Shown here: piece after piece, positions 1-7,000 of the stretch | How the letters are laid out: each line of letters starts with the position of its first letter | Position numbering within the stretch: position 1 is the stretch's first letter | Origin: Lachnospiraceae bacterium UBA2860 | GTDB lineage: Bacteria; Bacillota; Clostridia; Lachnospirales; Lachnospiraceae | Direction of reading: 5' to 3' | DNA length: 17,294 nucleotides | Assembly (NCBI GenBank): GCA_002350625.1 | Contig: DEFE01000050.1 | Coordinates: forward strand, 1 to 17,294 | The notes under the pieces: model-generated | What the model was told of the DNA's origin: nothing | What the model saw: the letters and a program-made list of their open reading frames with translations, nothing else | The model's database searches: none | Translations under genes and position numbers: made by a program

Positions 1-25
1 GCAGATCAAAGAGGAGGCAAAAACC

Positions 26-277
26 ATGGCAGATATCAACAAGATCAATGATGAGTCCCTTGAGAACGTAACCGGCGGCGTGAAGAGAATCGTTCAGAAC
101 GATGCAGTCAACTACGCCAACGTCCGCTCCGGCGCCGGCCTGAAGTACGATGTCGAGTACAAGGTCTACAACGGAACCGCTGTCTACACGACAGGCAAGG
201 TTAAATATGCGGATGGCTATGACTGGTATCAGCTGGATGACGGTTGCTGGATTTCCGGAAGCCTCATCGGATATTAA
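26..277 (+). CDS. Small GG-leader protein with SH3b-like domain
   Basis: 83-residue protein. Residues 1-18 look like a bacteriocin-type double-glycine leader: charged start, then the LENVTGG motif at 12-18, with predicted cleavage after G18 by a C39-peptidase ABC exporter. Residues 19-83 resemble a bacterial SH3 (SH3_3-type) domain: NVRSGAG near 32-38, alternating beta-strand pattern, and an aromatic end (WYQLDDGCWISGSLIGY). SH3b domains usually bind cell-wall peptide or glycan. I infer a secreted wall-binding or signalling peptide rather than a pore-forming bacteriocin. There is a single Cys (C74), so no disulphide or obvious lanthionine pattern. The start is well supported by GAGGAGG at 11-17, 8 bases before the ATG. 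A terminator follows 14 bases after the stop. No exporter or modification gene is visible, though the region upstream is not in the window. Confidence 0.85.
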   Translation: MADINKINDESLENVTGGVKRIVQNDAVNYANVRSGAGLKYDVEYKVYNGTAVYTTGKVKYADGYDWYQLDDGCWISGSLIGY

Positions 278-291
278 TTTCAATTACATAG

Positions 292-328
292 GAGCGCCTC
301 TCCTTTCGGGGAGGCGCTCTTTTTTCTT
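292..328 (+). terminator. Rho-independent terminator of the GG-leader gene
   Basis: A 12-bp stem (292-303 with 308-319, one G-T wobble), a 4-base TTTC loop and a T-run from 320 form a classic intrinsic terminator for plus-strand transcription. The T-run overlaps the stop codon of the convergent channel gene (327-329). On the minus strand no T-run follows the hairpin, so it probably stops only the plus-strand transcript efficiently. Confidence 0.9.
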
Positions 329-3300
329 AACGGTTTCCGTCTTCCGGATAAGCGTTATGCAGCGTCACCTGCGGGAACGGGACGCTGAAGCCGGTGCGTG
401 CAAACAGCATATAAACGGCGCGGTTCACGGCGCGCGTCACATACGGGCGATAAGCTTCGTAGCATCTGGCCCGGACGAGCAGGACGATGCCGTCGGAGTC
501 CAGACGGCGGACGCCAAGATATTCCGGATCATCGATCAGCTGCGGCACTTTACTGCGCAGTGTCTCCAGTTCCCTGCGAAGCAGCTCTTCCAGCCGCTCC
601 AGATCCACGCCGTACTCGCACATATACTCGAGATACAGATTGGCCGGGTGCGCCGTCATGTGCTGGACGTTCTGCACGTCCTTATTCGCGATGATCTTCA
701 CGTCCTCGCTGTCCACGTCGTAGATCCGGGTCACCCGGATGCCTAGCTCCTCCACACAGCCCCTGAAGCCGTCGACCGTGATCATATCTCCGACCTGGAC
801 GTTGCCCTCCATCAGGAGGAATATACCGGCGATGACGTCACCGACCAGACTGTTCGCCCCGATGCCGATCACGACGGATACGATACCGGCTGATGTCATC
901 ATGACTGTCGGGCTCATGCCGAAATTGACCAGGCACTGATAGCCGATGAGCATAACGCCAAGATAAGTAATCAGACTTGTCAGCATTCGGAGAATGGTCC
1001 CGCCCCTGACCGGCAGCATGCCGTTCATCAGCGCCGCCACGCGCCGGATCAGGAACAGCACGAGTCCGCCCTGCGCCGCTGCGATCAGGGATGCGGTCAG
1101 TGCGAATACGTTGATGCCGTATTCCCAGCTGCCGCTGAGGACATAACTGAGGACATCCGCCCGCGAACCGCGTTCTCTAAAGAGCCAGTAATATACCACA
1201 AAGCACGCCGCAAAGACAGCAAGGCCTGTCAGAATCACGCGGTATACTTTCTCTTCATCTGATTTCCGGGAGCTCCTGTCTCTTTCTTCCGGGACTTCCT
1301 CACTGTTGTCCTTTTCTTCCGCACAGGTATACACAGGCAGACCGATAAGGAGCAAAAGTACAAAAGCTACCAGCGTGGCCGCGGCGCTGACAGGCAGACG
1401 GCGGGACAGAAGCCGTTCGCTCTCGATCGCCACATAGATATAATTGTCACCGCTCTCGCCGCTCACGGTGTAGCAGTCCTTCCCGATAAAGCGGATGAAA
1501 TTACACAGATGCGTCTGGAGATCCGTCTCCTTCAGACCGTAATCCATCGCCTTCTTATCGAGGTACATCTCCTCTTCGTAATAGGAAATCGTCCCGCTGT
1601 TCTTATCAACGGCGAAGACAAAGCCGCCCTCCCCGGGCTGCATTGATTTCAGTGTATTCTTAAAGCTTCTTGCGGCAAGGATCACGTCCCGCTGCAGCGA
1701 TGTATATTCCGCCCACAGATATCCGTTGATAATGCTGTCCTTATTTCTTACGGGCACAACGGTGCGCAAAGTCGCATCGAACATGATTTTTTCAGGAGCA
1801 GTCTTCTCCTCACTCTGTGCGTCCTGATTAGAAACGGCGGTCACTTCGGCGTCCTCCTTCATGACATAGGATGAAGAAGCCGCCTTGATCGCACTTGTAT
1901 CATCGGTCATGAACAGCACGTTAAAGGATAATAATGTGCACAGCTCGTCAAAACATTCCGTCGTCTGCTGCTCCGGATACCGGTCGAGATACCAGCCGGC
2001 CATACGCACCAGATTGCTCTGTCCCCTATCGTAATCTTCCTGAAAGCTATCCCGGAAGGCACTGTTGAAGTCCAGTCCCTGTTCTACGGACTGCAAAAAA
2101 GCGGTGCTGTCACTTGCCCACCGGCTCATCAGATAGAGTGTCTGCAGATAAAAGGACGTCAGGAAGATCGCCGTCGTACATAAAACCGTAAAGATCAGCA
2201 GCTTTCTTCTGCGCGTGTGGCGAGGCCGGCGTTTCATGGCGGGGACAAAGGTAAGGCGGTTTTCCGATTCGTGCGGTCTTAACAGCAGGCAGCTGTAATA
2301 GATTACGGCCACGGCAAGCAGACCGAAAAACAGCCACAGGAGAAGGTTCGTGACAGCCCGTGAGTCATGCAGTTCGTCCACAGGTACCGCACAGACGATC
2401 CATGCCCGCTCTTCTTCAAGAAATGCGGAATAAAAAAGCATATCCGTCCCAAACAGCTGCCCCTCTGAAAATGTCCCTTCCTTAAGGCTGCTTAAGTCCA
2501 GTCCCAGATCGTCCACTGTATCCACATCCGGTCTGGGATAGTACAGAATCTTCCCGGTATCCGCATTCCAGGCGAACGCATATCCGTCAGAACCGATCAC
2601 CTCATTCTCCAGCACATAGGTCCACGGATCCATGACATACTCATAGATCTGCTGGACGCCTCCGAATTCATTGATGACCAGCGCGTTCCGTTTGTCAGTC
2701 GACATGGAATAATAGACCGGGTTTTCGTTGCTTTTTTCAACCTCATCCTTCTCTGTGTAGACAGTGTCCCCGGTCGCTGCCGTCTCTTCCTGATCCGTCT
2801 CTTCGATCTTCACTTCCGCAGCCTGCGCCACGACGTTCTCCGCGGCTTCAAGCCCCTCCGCATCCTGCATCACGCTGTCCGCTTCCGCTTCGATCCCTTT
2901 CTCATCCTGCGGCCCGCCGTCTGCTTCTGCTTCGAGTTCTGTTTTTTCCGAAGAGGGACTGCTTTCGGGATCTTCACCCTTCCGGATCGTCAGCTCGATC
3001 ACTTCTCCGCTGTCAAAAGAATCAAGCAGCGGCTTATAGCGTTCCTCTTTCAAGTCATGTACGGAGCCGGAGGCGGATTTGACGATATTCCCTTCCCGGT
3101 CTATGAGCATCAGGTCCTGCGTTTCCATCATCGCATTCATATCTCTATAGAACTGGTCGGATTCGATCAGCGACGGATCCTCATTAATCATTTTGTTCAG
3201 CATTAAGAGATATGCCTTGTGAAGGCCGAAAAACCAGCGGCGGACATTTTCACCGGCATGAGAATTGACGGCAACGGCCGACTTGATATACTCACTGTTC

Positions 3301-3431
3301 TCTATCATCTCCTGCTGCATATTCCTCTCGACAAGGTAAGACTGAGCCTTCGAGAGGAGGAAGCCAAACGTGCTGATCGCAGCAAGGCCGAGAATAATCG
3401 TAATAGCAATTCTTTTCGGATGTGTTCGCAT
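327..3431 (-). CDS. MscS-family channel with two extracellular Cache-like sensor modules
   Basis: 1034 residues, several times the length of minimal MscS (~286). The C-terminal third is a canonical MscS core: helices near 729-750, 772-796 and 811-833, the pore-lining helix with GIGANSLVGDVIAGIFLL at about 856-873, then the beta domain (VGDMITVDG 880-888) and cytosolic alpha/beta region to 1034. The N-terminal ~700 residues contain two repeated units, each a TM helix, an extracellular domain and a TM helix: TM 8-27, sensor ~28-355, TM 359-385; TM 411-434, sensor ~435-675, TM 681-702. The sensors share a pattern (SDGYAFAWNADTGKILYY 281-298 against EGGFVFAVDKNSGTISYY 601-618) typical of the end of a Cache fold. 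An acidic 14-residue repeat (166-207) interrupts the first sensor. The start lies 6 bases after the cyclase stop with no strong ribosome binding site, suggesting translational coupling. The channel fold is secure; Cache assignment is from pattern only; the ligand is unknown. Confidence 0.85.
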   Translation of the reverse strand: MRTHPKRIAITIILGLAAISTFGFLLSKAQSYLVERNMQQEMIENSEYIKSAVAVNSHAGENVRRWFFGLHKAYLLMLNKMINEDPSLIESDQFYRDMNAMMETQDLMLIDREGNIVKSASGSVHDLKEERYKPLLDSFDSGEVIELTIRKGEDPESSPSSEKTELEAEADGGPQDEKGIEAEADSVMQDAEGLEAAENVVAQAAEVKIEETDQEETAATGDTVYTEKDEVEKSNENPVYYSMSTDKRNALVINEFGGVQQIYEYVMDPWTYVLENEVIGSDGYAFAWNADTGKILYYPRPDVDTVDDLGLDLSSLKEGTFSEGQLFGTDMLFYSAFLEEERAWIVCAVPVDELHDSRAVTNLLLWLFFGLLAVAVIYYSCLLLRPHESENRLTFVPAMKRRPRHTRRRKLLIFTVLCTTAIFLTSFYLQTLYLMSRWASDSTAFLQSVEQGLDFNSAFRDSFQEDYDRGQSNLVRMAGWYLDRYPEQQTTECFDELCTLLSFNVLFMTDDTSAIKAASSSYVMKEDAEVTAVSNQDAQSEEKTAPEKIMFDATLRTVVPVRNKDSIINGYLWAEYTSLQRDVILAARSFKNTLKSMQPGEGGFVFAVDKNSGTISYYEEEMYLDKKAMDYGLKETDLQTHLCNFIRFIGKDCYTVSGESGDNYIYVAIESERLLSRRLPVSAAATLVAFVLLLLIGLPVYTCAEEKDNSEEVPEERDRSSRKSDEEKVYRVILTGLAVFAACFVVYYWLFRERGSRADVLSYVLSGSWEYGINVFALTASLIAAAQGGLVLFLIRRVAALMNGMLPVRGGTILRMLTSLITYLGVMLIGYQCLVNFGMSPTVMMTSAGIVSVVIGIGANSLVGDVIAGIFLLMEGNVQVGDMITVDGFRGCVEELGIRVTRIYDVDSEDVKIIANKDVQNVQHMTAHPANLYLEYMCEYGVDLERLEELLRRELETLRSKVPQLIDDPEYLGVRRLDSDGIVLLVRARCYEAYRPYVTRAVNRAVYMLFARTGFSVPFPQVTLHNAYPEDGNR
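2811..2936 (-). repeat. Three tandem 42-bp repeats encoding an acidic linker
   Basis: Residues 166-207 of the MscS-like channel form three imperfect 14-residue units beginning LEAEADGG, IEAEADSV and LEAAENVV. The underlying 42-base DNA units are also visibly repeated (GCTTCTGCTTCGA / GCTTCCGCTTCGA on the plus strand). The units are Glu/Asp/Ala-rich and sit in an extracellular part of the protein, so they look like a flexible acidic insert in the first sensor. Copy number may vary between strains. Confidence 0.75.
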
Positions 3432-3437
3432 ATCTTT

Positions 3438-4520
3438 TTACCGCGCTTTTTTCATATCGTAAAGTTTCTGATCCGCCAGAAGCACCATATTCCTTAGTTC
3501 TTTCACGTTCACGGGAGTTCCGCTCACATAGCCGTAGCTGCAGGAAAAGGTCTCTTCGGGAATCTTGTCCACATGAATGTTCCTGATGGATTCCGACCAG
3601 CTCGCAAGAAGCGAGGTGAGCTCATTTCTGCTGACGCCTTCCTGAAAAATCAGGAACTCATCTCCGCCGTACCGGTAGGACACCTTCTTCCCGAAATGTG
3701 CCAGAATCTCATTGGCAACTTTAATCAGAATCCGGTCACCCACATCGTGGCCGTAAGTGTCGTTGTAACGCTTAAAATGATCGACGTCCGCCATGATCAC
3801 CCACAGCTTCTCGTGGCAGTAGTTCGGGAAATCCTCGCGGAGCGCCGCGCGGTTCTTCAGGCCCGTCATCTCGTCGTGCGTGGAGCTCTTCTTGAGAGAT
3901 TTCGTCTGCTTTTTCAAGGCGCGCAGCTGTTCAAGGTTTCTGAGCTCCGTTCCGTACCGGAGCACCGTCCCGAAGCAGACCATGACAGCCATGAGCCAAT
4001 AAATGGTGTAATTGATCTGGGCGGCTTTGTCCGTATTAAGCAGCAGGATGAAAAGGATCAGATACATCAGAAGGACACGCGCGATGCCCCACAGCGGATA
4101 GCAGCACACGATGAGCATAAAGCCGACCTGTACGGTATCCATAATCATCATCTGGCTGTCGTGAAGATACATGCGCCAGGAGACCACAACGCCCCAGGAG
4201 GAAAACAGCCAGTAGAACAGCTCGATAAAGACATAGTTAATCTTCTTCGTTTTTGCGGAAGGATCTCTCTTCCACTCACGCACCGTGAGCGCCACGAAGA
4301 GAAACATTAAAAGAACGACAAAGACGCCGAGCAGCGGCAGCAGGTGCTGCGCGGCGGACCCGGCAAAAAGGGCTGTATAGACGACCATGAGGATAGAGGC
4401 CAGAACCAGAAAGCCCTGGGAGACCTTGCCGATCATCTGCATGTTGAGACCGGTCATTCCCTGCTTCAATCCTTCCGGCACTTCAGGCAGGAGCCAAGCT
4501 TTCAGATGTCTTAAATTCAT
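3438..4520 (-). CDS. Membrane diguanylate cyclase (GGDEF)
   Basis: 360 residues. The N-terminal ~190 residues are hydrophobic, with about five to six membrane helices between 34 and 188 and no recognised ligand domain. A linker (190-212) leads to a GGDEF domain: HDEMTGLKNR at 215-224, metal-binding DVDHFKRYND at 245-254 and an intact GGDEF at 285-289. It should make c-di-GMP from two GTP. The RxxD inhibitory site that normally sits five residues before GGDEF is absent, so product inhibition at the usual site is not expected. The start is preceded by GGGGAG (4533-4538, 12 bases away) and a promoter. It is the first gene of an operon with the MscS-like channel, 6 bases apart. No EAL or PilZ protein is present in the window. 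Confidence 0.92.
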   Translation of the reverse strand: MNLRHLKAWLLPEVPEGLKQGMTGLNMQMIGKVSQGFLVLASILMVVYTALFAGSAAQHLLPLLGVFVVLLMFLFVALTVREWKRDPSAKTKKINYVFIELFYWLFSSWGVVVSWRMYLHDSQMMIMDTVQVGFMLIVCCYPLWGIARVLLMYLILFILLLNTDKAAQINYTIYWLMAVMVCFGTVLRYGTELRNLEQLRALKKQTKSLKKSSTHDEMTGLKNRAALREDFPNYCHEKLWVIMADVDHFKRYNDTYGHDVGDRILIKVANEILAHFGKKVSYRYGGDEFLIFQEGVSRNELTSLLASWSESIRNIHVDKIPEETFSCSYGYVSGTPVNVKELRNMVLLADQKLYDMKKAR

Positions 4521-4567
4521 ATAACCATAATACTCCCCGAATTATTATCTTCCCCTATATACCTCAC

Positions 4568-4596
4568 ATTCTATCACATCTTAAATCATTTGCCAA
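4568..4596 (-). promoter_or_regulatory. Sigma-A-type promoter for the cyclase/channel operon
   Basis: On the minus strand, TTGGCA (4591-4596) and TAGAAT (4568-4573) are separated by exactly 17 bases, close to the TTGACA/TATAAT consensus. The -10 element lies about 48 bases before the cyclase start codon. Confidence 0.65.
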
Positions 4597-4610
4597 AAAA
4601 TGCGTTCCGC

Positions 4611-4780
4611 ATCGTTGCCGTGACGCGCTTACCGGAAGTCCGTTCCCCTGCATCGTTACCGTAACGCGCTTACCGGAAGCCCGCTTCGTCACCTCATTAC
4701 CTTGTGGCGTGCTTACCGGAATCCGGCTCCGTCGCCCCATTACCTTGTGACGCGCTTACCACAAGCCCGCTTCGCCGCAT
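4611..4780 (+). repeat. Four degenerate ~43-bp tandem repeats
   Basis: Units begin at about 4611, 4652, 4696 and 4739 and share the pattern ATyrttrCC...GACGCGCTTACCGGAAgyCCG...; spacing is 41, 44, 43 and ~42 bases. Adjacent copies are diverged, so this is an old array. There are no distinct spacers, so it is not CRISPR. The last unit runs into the left arm of the palindrome at 4762-4985, and the right arm ends in an inverted, weaker copy of the same unit (CGGAGCCGGCTT...). It lies between divergent promoters and has no convincing ORF. Confidence 0.7.
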
Positions 4781-4985
4781 ATGCATATCCCCTGCAGACA
4801 ATCTGCACAAGCCTTAGTACTTCTTGCCCGTCGAAAATCACGTTGTTCAAGAAAAAAACCCTGTTTGAGCGAAGCGAGTTAGGTTTTTTTCGATGAACCG
4901 CCCTTAGTGATTTTCGTCGGGCTTAGAAGTCCTTAGGCGCGGAAGCCGTCTGCAGGGGATATGCATATGCGGCGGAGCCGGCTTG
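4762..4985. repeat. 224-bp imperfect palindromic (foldback) element
   Basis: The outer arms 4762-4799 and 4948-4985 are reverse complements at 36 of 38 positions. Nested inside are further paired blocks: 4811-4824 with 4926-4939 (12 of 14), 4826-4841 with 4907-4922 (15 of 16), and 4852-4860 with 4882-4890 (9 of 9). The axis of each pair is close to 4871-4875, so the whole stretch can fold as one long hairpin, as DNA cruciform or RNA. I see no protein gene in it and no clear target-site duplication. It could be a degenerate MITE-like insertion, a non-coding RNA, or a bidirectional transcription barrier. Confidence 0.8.
4852..4890. terminator. Bidirectional terminator-like hairpin at the palindrome core
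   Basis: A7CC (4852-4860) pairs with GGT7 (4882-4890) around a loop holding GAGCGAAGCGAG. A-run on one side and T-run on the other would allow termination in both directions. It is oddly placed, because the two flanking genes diverge and neither needs a terminator here. Confidence 0.55.
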
Positions 4986-5025
4986 CGGAGCGCTCACCTT
5001 ATGCAGATCATCGACACTATCATAC

Positions 5026-5054
5026 TGGACTTTTTGTGACGAACAGCCTAAACT
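5026..5054 (+). promoter_or_regulatory. Weak candidate promoter for the phosphatase/psuK/psuG operon
   Basis: TGGACT (5026-5031) and TAAACT (5049-5054) are 17 bases apart; each matches the sigma-A consensus at 4 of 6 positions. It is about 75 bases before the start codon. Other AT-rich hexamers nearby (TATCAT at 5018) have no good partner, so this is tentative. Confidence 0.3.
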
Positions 5055-5128
5055 GAAGGAAAAGCGGCAGGAATAAATGCGAAGAAAAGCATTCGGAATA
5101 TAAGAGGAAAAAGACTGCAGAAGAAACC

Positions 5129-7000
5129 ATGAGCAAAAAAACAGCACCGAAAAAGAAAAACCGGAAACTCCTCGTGCAGATGGCCATCGTGCTCATCAGC
5201 CTGTTCGTACTGGCCACACTCGCCGTCAGCAACATGGTCATCACATCTTCATTCTCCACCTGTCTGATGAATATCGAGTACAACTGTGAGAACGTCCTCC
5301 GCTCCTTCGAGACACTGAGCGGAACGATGGGCTGCAGCTCGGCACTCGTCCGCTTCTGGATCGATCATAAAGAAGACATCACCTCCTACCTGAGCACAAG
5401 TCCGGATGAAATCGATTATGTCTTCGATCTGATTAACAGCCGCTTCGGCAAGTATGATTACACGGACATGACGTCGAAAGAGTTTCAGTCCTTAAGCGAA
5501 GAGGACCAGCTCCAAATCGCTCAGGTGGCTTTCTATTTGGAATCCATGTCCTTCTCCCGCCAGCTCAGCACCCGCGGGGTGGACAATATCCAGATGATCT
5601 ATGAGGATGAGGCCACCGGAGAGCACCTCAAGATTTTTGACAGCATCGATCCGGAAATTAACTATCATCCCGGCGAGACCGTCGACATGGAGAAACTGTC
5701 AAAGGATCTGCGCCGCTCTTCAAAAGTCACCAAAGGAGATTCCAATTTCGGTTTGATCGCACCCTCCCCGAGCAACAGCTATGTCTTCCGGATCCCATCC
5801 ACCTACGGCGACGCCGCCGACAGCCTGTCTTACCTGTGCACGGTGACGGGGCAGGAAGTCTACGAGTCGATGTCCTTCGTCGGACGGATCCGGAACAGGA
5901 TGATTCTCTTCCTGCTCGGCGTTCTCGGCATCATTCTGATTGTCCTCTACCAGATTGTCACGAAGCCCCTCGCAAAAATCAAAAAAAGCGTCCAGGCCTA
6001 TCAGACCGACAAGGACGGCACGAAAGTCGTGGAACAGCTGTCTGAGATTCATTCCCACAATGAAATCGGCGTCTTTGCCGACGTCTTTTCGGATCTCGCC
6101 CTGGAAATGGACCGCTATCTCGACGAGACAGCCAGACTGGCCGGGGAGAAGGAACGCGTCTCCACCGAGCTCCACATCGCCGGCAGCATCCAGTCAGGCA
6201 TGCTTCCCAAGCCGCTTCCCAGGCAGGCTGCATTTTCGCTGTCCGCCTCCATGTCTCCCGCACAGTACGTGGGAGGAGACTTCTACGACTACTACTTTAT
6301 TGATGACGACCACCTGGCGCTGACCATCGCCGACGTATCCGGAAAAGGCATTCCGGCCGCCCTCTTCATGGCGGTCTCCAAGATTATCCTGAACCGCACC
6401 GCCTTAAGCGGCGGCACGCCGGCCCGGATTCTCGCGCAGGCGAATGATCAGCTCTGCGAAAACAATACCGGCAGCCTCTTCGTCACGGTGTGGCTCGGCA
6501 TTTTGACGCTCTCGACCGGCGAACTGATCTGCGCAAATGCCGGTCATGAGAATCCCGCTCTCCGTCTCTCGGACGACGGATTCCGCCTCAGCCACACAAA
6601 GCACGGCCTGGCGCTCGGCGCGATGCCGGGCATGAAGTACAGGGACGAGACCTTCCGTCTCGCTCCCGGCGACGCCCTCTTTGTCTTCACGGACGGTGTT
6701 CCGGAAGCAAACGACGCCGCTTCGGCGGGTGAAAAAGATGTCAAAGAAGCATTCTTCTCGGAGGAGCGTCTGGAAAGCGTACTCCGCGCGCTTCCCTCAG
6801 ACTGCTCTACGGACGGGATCCTCAAGGCCGTCACGGACGCCGTGCACGATTTTGTCGGAGACGCCCCGCAGTTTGACGACATGACGATGCTGGCTCTCAT
6901 CTATGACGGCAAGGAAATCCGCGGCGGCAGCGAAGCTCCGGGCGGCGAGAAGACTTCTGATGGCAAGAAGGCTTCTGACGGCAAGGAGGCGGTCCTGTGA
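5129..7000 (+). CDS. Membrane receptor PP2C phosphatase (RsbU/SpoIIE type)
   Basis: 623 residues. A basic N-terminus is followed by TM 13-40, an extracellular region (~41-255) of unknown fold, TM 257-277, a HAMP-like region (~278-335), a short coiled coil with the RsbU-type LHIAGSIQSGMLP motif (348-360) and a PP2C/SpoIIE phosphatase domain to ~592. Metal-binding acids are in place: GGDFYD (382-387), DVSGKG (402-407), FTDG (520-523), DDMT (583-586). Family members dephosphorylate an anti-anti-sigma or STAS partner in response to a signal; no such partner or kinase lies in the window. The C-terminal tail (593-623) is a hydrophilic Gly/Lys/Ser repeat and not part of the domain. The last four bases overlap psuK. 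The ribosome binding site is weak (GAAGAA just upstream); no in-frame upstream ATG was found nearby. Confidence 0.9.
   Translation: MSKKTAPKKKNRKLLVQMAIVLISLFVLATLAVSNMVITSSFSTCLMNIEYNCENVLRSFETLSGTMGCSSALVRFWIDHKEDITSYLSTSPDEIDYVFDLINSRFGKYDYTDMTSKEFQSLSEEDQLQIAQVAFYLESMSFSRQLSTRGVDNIQMIYEDEATGEHLKIFDSIDPEINYHPGETVDMEKLSKDLRRSSKVTKGDSNFGLIAPSPSNSYVFRIPSTYGDAADSLSYLCTVTGQEVYESMSFVGRIRNRMILFLLGVLGIILIVLYQIVTKPLAKIKKSVQAYQTDKDGTKVVEQLSEIHSHNEIGVFADVFSDLALEMDRYLDETARLAGEKERVSTELHIAGSIQSGMLPKPLPRQAAFSLSASMSPAQYVGGDFYDYYFIDDDHLALTIADVSGKGIPAALFMAVSKIILNRTALSGGTPARILAQANDQLCENNTGSLFVTVWLGILTLSTGELICANAGHENPALRLSDDGFRLSHTKHGLALGAMPGMKYRDETFRLAPGDALFVFTDGVPEANDAASAGEKDVKEAFFSEERLESVLRALPSDCSTDGILKAVTDAVHDFVGDAPQFDDMTMLALIYDGKEIRGGSEAPGGEKTSDGKKASDGKEAVL
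6944..6991 (+). repeat. 18-bp tandem repeat in the phosphatase tail that carries the psuK ribosome binding site
   Basis: Two full 18-base units (6944-6961, 6962-6979) and one partial unit (6980-6991) encode GEKTSD, GKKASD and GKEA at residues 606-621. In the third copy AAGAAGG has become AAGGAGG (6983-6989), which is the ribosome binding site of psuK, 7 bases before its GTG. Confidence 0.75.

Noticed and set aside
3573..4310. 245-codon open frame opposite the GGDEF gene
   Set aside because: Shadow of the cyclase; His/Arg/Asp-rich with no recognisable family.
4611..4780. CRISPR-like array
   Set aside because: Units are contiguous and diverged along their length, with no unique spacers and no cas genes.
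4702..4896. 64-codon frame across the repeat and palindrome
   Set aside because: Made of repeat and hairpin sequence. The same AAYAYPLQT string appears in the opposite-strand frame because of the palindrome, which shows it is an artefact of symmetry.
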